A DNA stretch of 8,111 nt, taken from Acidobacteriota bacterium. Lineage in GTDB: Bacteria > Actinomycetota > Acidimicrobiia > Spongiisociales > UBA5794. The notes beneath the pieces are model-generated. The model made no database searches. It worked only from the letters and a program-made list of their open reading frames with translations, and was not told where the DNA came from. Shown piece after piece: positions 5,191 through 8,111 of the stretch. Both the position numbers and the translations under genes were made by a program. Every line of letters begins with the position of its first letter. Positions within the stretch are counted from its first letter, which is position 1. The stretch spans positions 1 to 8,111 of the forward strand of contig SMXV01000121.1 in the NCBI GenBank assembly GCA_004356175.1, given 5' to 3'.

Positions 5191-6774
5191 GCTGAATTTA
5201 GTCTGGCTGAATACGGCATCACGGGAAAGACAATTCTGCGCAACCCCGCGCCGTCGCTCCTTTATGAAGAAGCGATTCGTCGTGAGCCGAGGTCAGCAAT
5301 ATCCGACACCGGCGCACTAATTGCCTACTCGGGAGAAAAGACGGGCCGATCCCCGAAGGACAAGCGCGTCGTCCAGCATAGTGACTCTGAAAACAATGTT
5401 TGGTGGGGGGCTGTCAATTTCCCGCTGCCTGAGTCCGTGTTCATGGTCAACCTGGAACGCGCGACGGACTACCTGAACACGCGAGAGGTGCTTTACTGCA
5501 TCGACGGCTACGCGGGCTGGGATCCGAAGCACCAGATCAAGGTTCGCGTGATCTGCTGCAGACCGTACCACGCGCTGTTCATGGACAACATGTTGATTCG
5601 TCCCACGGACGAGCAGCTTGAGGACTACGGCACTCCTGATTGCGTCATCTTCAACGCTGGCGGGTTCCCCGCCAACCGCTACACCAGTGGCATGACTTCG
5701 AAGACGACCGTCGATCTCAGCCTTGAACGCCAGGAGATGGTCATTCTCGGCACCGACTACGCGGGAGAGATGAAGAAGGGTGTCTTTACCCTAATGAACT
5801 ATCTGATGCCGAAAAAGGGCATCCTGTCGATGCACTGTTCTGCGACGGCATCTGCCGACGGCACCAAGTCTTCGGTGCTCTTTGGTCTGTCGGGCACGGG
5901 CAAAACGACGCTGTCCGCGGATCCCAAGCGGCAGCTGATCGGCGACGACGAACACTGCTGGTCCGACGATGGCATCTTCAACATTGAGGGCGGCTGCTAC
6001 GCGAAAGCTGTGTTCCTCACGCGAGAAACCGAACCGCAGATTTTCGATGCGTTGCGCTTCGGAGCCGTACTAGAAAACGTCGTTTATGACGAGGCGCACC
6101 ACCACGTCGATTTCAGTGACACTTCCATCACGGAGAACACGCGCGGATCGTATCCAGTCGAGTTCATCGACAACGCCAAAATCCCATGCGTCGGTGCTCA
6201 TCCGGAACATGTCATTTTCCTAACTTGCGACGCGTTTGGCGTGTTGCCGCCACTCAGTCGTCTGACTCCTGATCAGGCGGAGTATCACTTCATTTCTGGC
6301 TACACGGCAAAGGTTGCAGGTACCGAGGTCGGCGTCACTGAGCCGCAGGCCACATTCTCTCCGTGTTTTGGTGGGCCCTTCTTGGTGTGGCATCCTGGCA
6401 AGTATGCTCGGCTGCTGTCTGAGAAGATTCGCAAGCATGGTGCCCAGGTTTGGCTTGTGAACACGGGCTGGAGCGGTGGCGGCCATGGCGTGGGCTCCCG
6501 CGTAAAGCTGCGCTACACACGCTCGATGATCGACGCCATCTATTCGGGGGAGTTGCAGAGTGCGCCTGTAGTGGTCGATCCCGTCTTCGGCCTCAACGTC
6601 ATCACGGAATGCAAGGACGTGCCGTCAGAGATCTTGATTCCTCGCGACACCTGGGCAGACAAAGACGCCTACGATGCGACCGCCACGAAGCTTGCTGGTT
6701 TGTTCACCGACAACTTCAAAAAATATGCGGACAGCGTGAGCAACGCTGTCCGCGCAGCCGGACCAAAGCCCTAG
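5188..6774 (+). CDS. pckA: Phosphoenolpyruvate carboxykinase (ATP)
   Basis: Cytosolic enzyme of gluconeogenesis: oxaloacetate plus ATP gives phosphoenolpyruvate, CO2 and ADP. The protein is 528 residues, full length for the ATP-using family (about 520-540). Motifs in order: YSGEKTGRSPKDKR (47-60) with the oxaloacetate-binding Arg; YAGEMKKG (191-198), with the metal and PEP-contacting lysines; SMHCSAT (214-220) with the metal-binding His; the P-loop GLSGTGKT (233-240); IGDDEH (251-256), the kinase-2 metal-binding aspartates; ENTRG (316-320) with the ATP-binding Arg; GYTAKVAGTE (371-380), then GVTEPQATFSPCFG; and NTGWSGGGHGVGSR (425-438). The P-loop and the ATP-type layout rule out the GTP form. 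No catalytic residue appears to be missing. It closes the plus-strand block. It may be read from the operon and from its own promoter near 5094. Its last codons carry the opposite-strand terminator of the miaB unit. Confidence 0.98.
   Translation: MAEFSLAEYGITGKTILRNPAPSLLYEEAIRREPRSAISDTGALIAYSGEKTGRSPKDKRVVQHSDSENNVWWGAVNFPLPESVFMVNLERATDYLNTREVLYCIDGYAGWDPKHQIKVRVICCRPYHALFMDNMLIRPTDEQLEDYGTPDCVIFNAGGFPANRYTSGMTSKTTVDLSLERQEMVILGTDYAGEMKKGVFTLMNYLMPKKGILSMHCSATASADGTKSSVLFGLSGTGKTTLSADPKRQLIGDDEHCWSDDGIFNIEGGCYAKAVFLTRETEPQIFDALRFGAVLENVVYDEAHHHVDFSDTSITENTRGSYPVEFIDNAKIPCVGAHPEHVIFLTCDAFGVLPPLSRLTPDQAEYHFISGYTAKVAGTEVGVTEPQATFSPCFGGPFLVWHPGKYARLLSEKIRKHGAQVWLVNTGWSGGGHGVGSRVKLRYTRSMIDAIYSGELQSAPVVVDPVFGLNVITECKDVPSEILIPRDTWADKDAYDATATKLAGLFTDNFKKYADSVSNAVRAAGPKP
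6718..6753 (-). terminator. Intrinsic terminator of the miaB-nuclease unit, inside pckA
   Basis: On the minus strand, GCGGACAGCGT (6753-6743) pairs perfectly with ACGCTGTCCGC (6737-6727). The stem is 11 bp with a 5-base loop (TGCTC). It is followed by ATA and six Ts (6723-6718). This is a textbook Rho-independent terminator for transcripts arriving from the right. It begins 48 bases past the nuclease stop codon and lies wholly within the pckA codons for about KKYADSVSNAVRA. In the plus direction the hairpin has no U-run, so it should not stop pckA transcription efficiently. Confidence 0.85.
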
Positions 6775-6800
6775 TCGAGCATGGAGCGATGGCCGAAGGG

Positions 6801-7286
6801 CTACATCTTGTACTGGCCGAGATCCTCGTCGTTGAGGTTCTCAAGCCAGCGCCGTAACTCTTCACTCGAAGCCTTGTCACTGAAGGCTTGGCCCACCTTC
6901 GAGGTTCTCAGTACTTCATCATCGACGTAAATGGGACAGTCCATTCGCAGGGCTAGCGCCAGCGCATCACTGGGCCGAGAATCCACGGAGATCAGTTCGC
7001 CGTTCTTCTCCATCCAGATGACCGCATAAAAGGTGTCGTCTTTTAGCTCGCTGACGACGACCTTGCGAACCATCACGTCGGTACCGACCAGCACGTTGCG
7101 AATCAGGTCGTGCGTCATGGGACGGGGAGCCGCTACCTTCTCGATCTCAAGGGCGATCGCATTGGCTTCATAGGCCCCCACCCAGATCGGCAACACTCTG
7201 TTGCCGTCGTCATTGCGGAGGATGACGATTGGCAGATTCGTGACTGGGTCCAGCATCAATCCACGAATCTTCATTTCAACTTCCAT
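6801..7286 (-). CDS. Bifunctional nuclease family protein (BFN/DUF151)
   Basis: The protein is 161 residues from the ATG at 7286. The BFN domain covers nearly the whole chain: MKIRGLMLDPVTNLPIVIL (5-23), LPIWVGAYEANAIALEIE (32-49), APRPMTHDLI (53-62), then the hallmark SVDSRPSDALALALR (100-114) and PIYVDDEVL. The end, LNDEDLGQYKM, resembles acidobacterial relatives as I recall them. Plant members have reported DNase and RNase activity and the Thermotoga protein has a structure, but the bacterial role is poorly known. Nuclease activity is therefore a family label only. A start at codon 5 (7274) is also possible, preceded by GGAAG. The chosen start has AAGGCGAG about 9 bases upstream and gives the usual MEVEMK beginning. 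It follows miaB by 57 bases, so the two are probably one transcript, and it converges on pckA with 26 bases between stop codons. Confidence 0.92.
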   Translation of the reverse strand: MEVEMKIRGLMLDPVTNLPIVILRNDDGNRVLPIWVGAYEANAIALEIEKVAAPRPMTHDLIRNVLVGTDVMVRKVVVSELKDDTFYAVIWMEKNGELISVDSRPSDALALALRMDCPIYVDDEVLRTSKVGQAFSDKASSEELRRWLENLNDEDLGQYKM

Positions 7287-7343
7287 GTTGATATTCTCGC
7301 CTTTCGCAGGGGATCTGGCAAGGGAGCCCGCCAGAAGTCGGAG

Positions 7344-8111
7344 CTACTGCAGTACCCGCAACGCTGGTTGGGGATGACGCCCAGCCGGTCGCTGATCTAC
7401 GGATACCAATTCGCCGATCAGGGCGTTCGGTCCGGCCTTGGTCACGTGGACGGTGCAATACGACCCCAGAAGGCTCTCATCTGCGGCAACACCGTTCGGG
7501 TCGTCGAAGTTGAGAACTCGATTTTGTGTCGTTCGTCCGACCCACTGCTGAAATTTATCTCGAAAGCGTTCGACGAGGGCATTCTCGTGCATCCCGAGTC
7601 GGGCGTCATTGTGCTTGCGCTGAATGCGCCGTTGCAGCTCTTGCAGTATGGCCAGCCGCTCCTTTTGCACCTCCTCCTGTACGTGGTCGTCGTAGTCCAT
7701 CGAGTCGGTGCCGCGCCGCGCGGAGTACTTGAAGGCAAACAAAGAGGCGAATTCAACCTCTTGGAGGAGGGACAGAGTATCTTCAAAATCCTGCTGTGTC
7801 TCGCCGGGGAAGCCAACGATGATGTCGGTGGAGAGCGCGATCGGGCGTGGTGCGGCCTTGATCATCTCGATGACTCCTAGATATTGATCGCGGCTGTAAG
7901 TGCGACGCATTCTCGACAAGAGCCGTGTTGACCCGGACTGTACTGGCAGATGAATCCAGTCGCAGAGTTTTTCGTTCGAGCCGATCGCCTCGACGATGTC
8001 TGGTGTGAAATCTTGAGGGTGCGATGTCGTAAAGCGGACGCGACGAATTCCGTCGATCTCACTGATCGCAAAAAGCAGTCGAGCGAAAGACCAACCCGCC
8101 TCGGAAGGGTC
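7344..8111 (-). CDS. miaB: tRNA-2-methylthio-N6-dimethylallyladenosine synthase, C-terminal part (5' end beyond window)
   Basis: This radical SAM methylthiotransferase adds a methylthio group to i6A37 of tRNAs. The open frame enters from the right edge, so 255 C-terminal residues are visible. The N-terminal methylthiotransferase domain and the radical-SAM CxxxCxxC would be off the window. Seen here, numbering from the edge: VRFTTSHPQDF (25-35), WIHLPVQSGSTRLLSRMRR (52-70), the diagnostic MiaB stretch, TDIIVGFPGETQQDF (95-109), FAFKYSARRGT (125-135), a helical region to about 175, and a C-terminal TRAM RNA-binding domain (about 178-237). HLPVQSGS, with its following M-R-R-x-Y, separates MiaB from RimO and MtaB, though a close MiaB-like paralogue remains possible. 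No frameshift is visible. It is the leading gene of the unit that includes the downstream nuclease gene. Confidence 0.93.
   Translation of the reverse strand, partial: DPSEAGWSFARLLFAISEIDGIRRVRFTTSHPQDFTPDIVEAIGSNEKLCDWIHLPVQSGSTRLLSRMRRTYSRDQYLGVIEMIKAAPRPIALSTDIIVGFPGETQQDFEDTLSLLQEVEFASLFAFKYSARRGTDSMDYDDHVQEEVQKERLAILQELQRRIQRKHNDARLGMHENALVERFRDKFQQWVGRTTQNRVLNFDDPNGVAADESLLGSYCTVHVTKAGPNALIGELVSVDQRPAGRHPQPALRVLQ

Noticed and set aside
7110..7880. A 256-codon plus-strand frame.
   Set aside because: It is antisense to both miaB and the nuclease gene, each with clear family motifs; no independent support.

Overview
The window is about 8.1 kb of mostly housekeeping chromosomal DNA from a moderately GC-rich bacterium. 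The protein sequences read like Acidobacteriota, perhaps near Solibacter/Bryobacter. That placement rests on the look of the ScpA, PckA, nuclease and MiaB sequences and of the signal peptides, and no database search was possible. No mobile element, CRISPR array, tRNA, rRNA or phage gene was seen.

Left part (1-1641), all on the minus strand: the 5' end of an exported protein running off the left edge; its roughly 250-base leader, which can fold into a possible three-way junction; a small exported lysine-rich protein of unknown function; and a family 2 glycosyltransferase of the dolichol/undecaprenyl-phosphate sugar type. The glycosyltransferase and the small exported protein lie in tandem and may be co-transcribed.

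Middle (1642-2339): a divergent spacer, a weakly supported small membrane protein on the plus strand, and the promoter/leader region of the next operon.

Right-middle (2340-6774), all on the plus strand and tightly packed: scpA, scpB (the kleisin and winged-helix partners of SMC condensin), a 23S rRNA pseudouridine synthase of the RluB type, a small CoA-binding Rossmann protein that overlaps the end of rluB by 71 bases in another frame, and ATP-type phosphoenolpyruvate carboxykinase (pckA). Gaps are 32 bases or less. A sigma-70-like promoter inside the CoA-binding gene could drive pckA separately.

Right end (6801-8111), minus strand: miaB (tRNA ms2i6A methylthiotransferase, N-terminus cut by the window edge) followed by a bifunctional nuclease (DUF151) gene. 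This pair converges on pckA with only 26 bases between the stop codons. Its evident intrinsic terminator, a perfect 11-bp stem followed by a U-run, lies inside the last codons of pckA on the opposite strand.

I found no convincing new multi-gene system. The best leads are the terminator embedded in pckA, the rluB/CoA-binding overlap, the structured leader near 255-351, and the uncharacterised small proteins.
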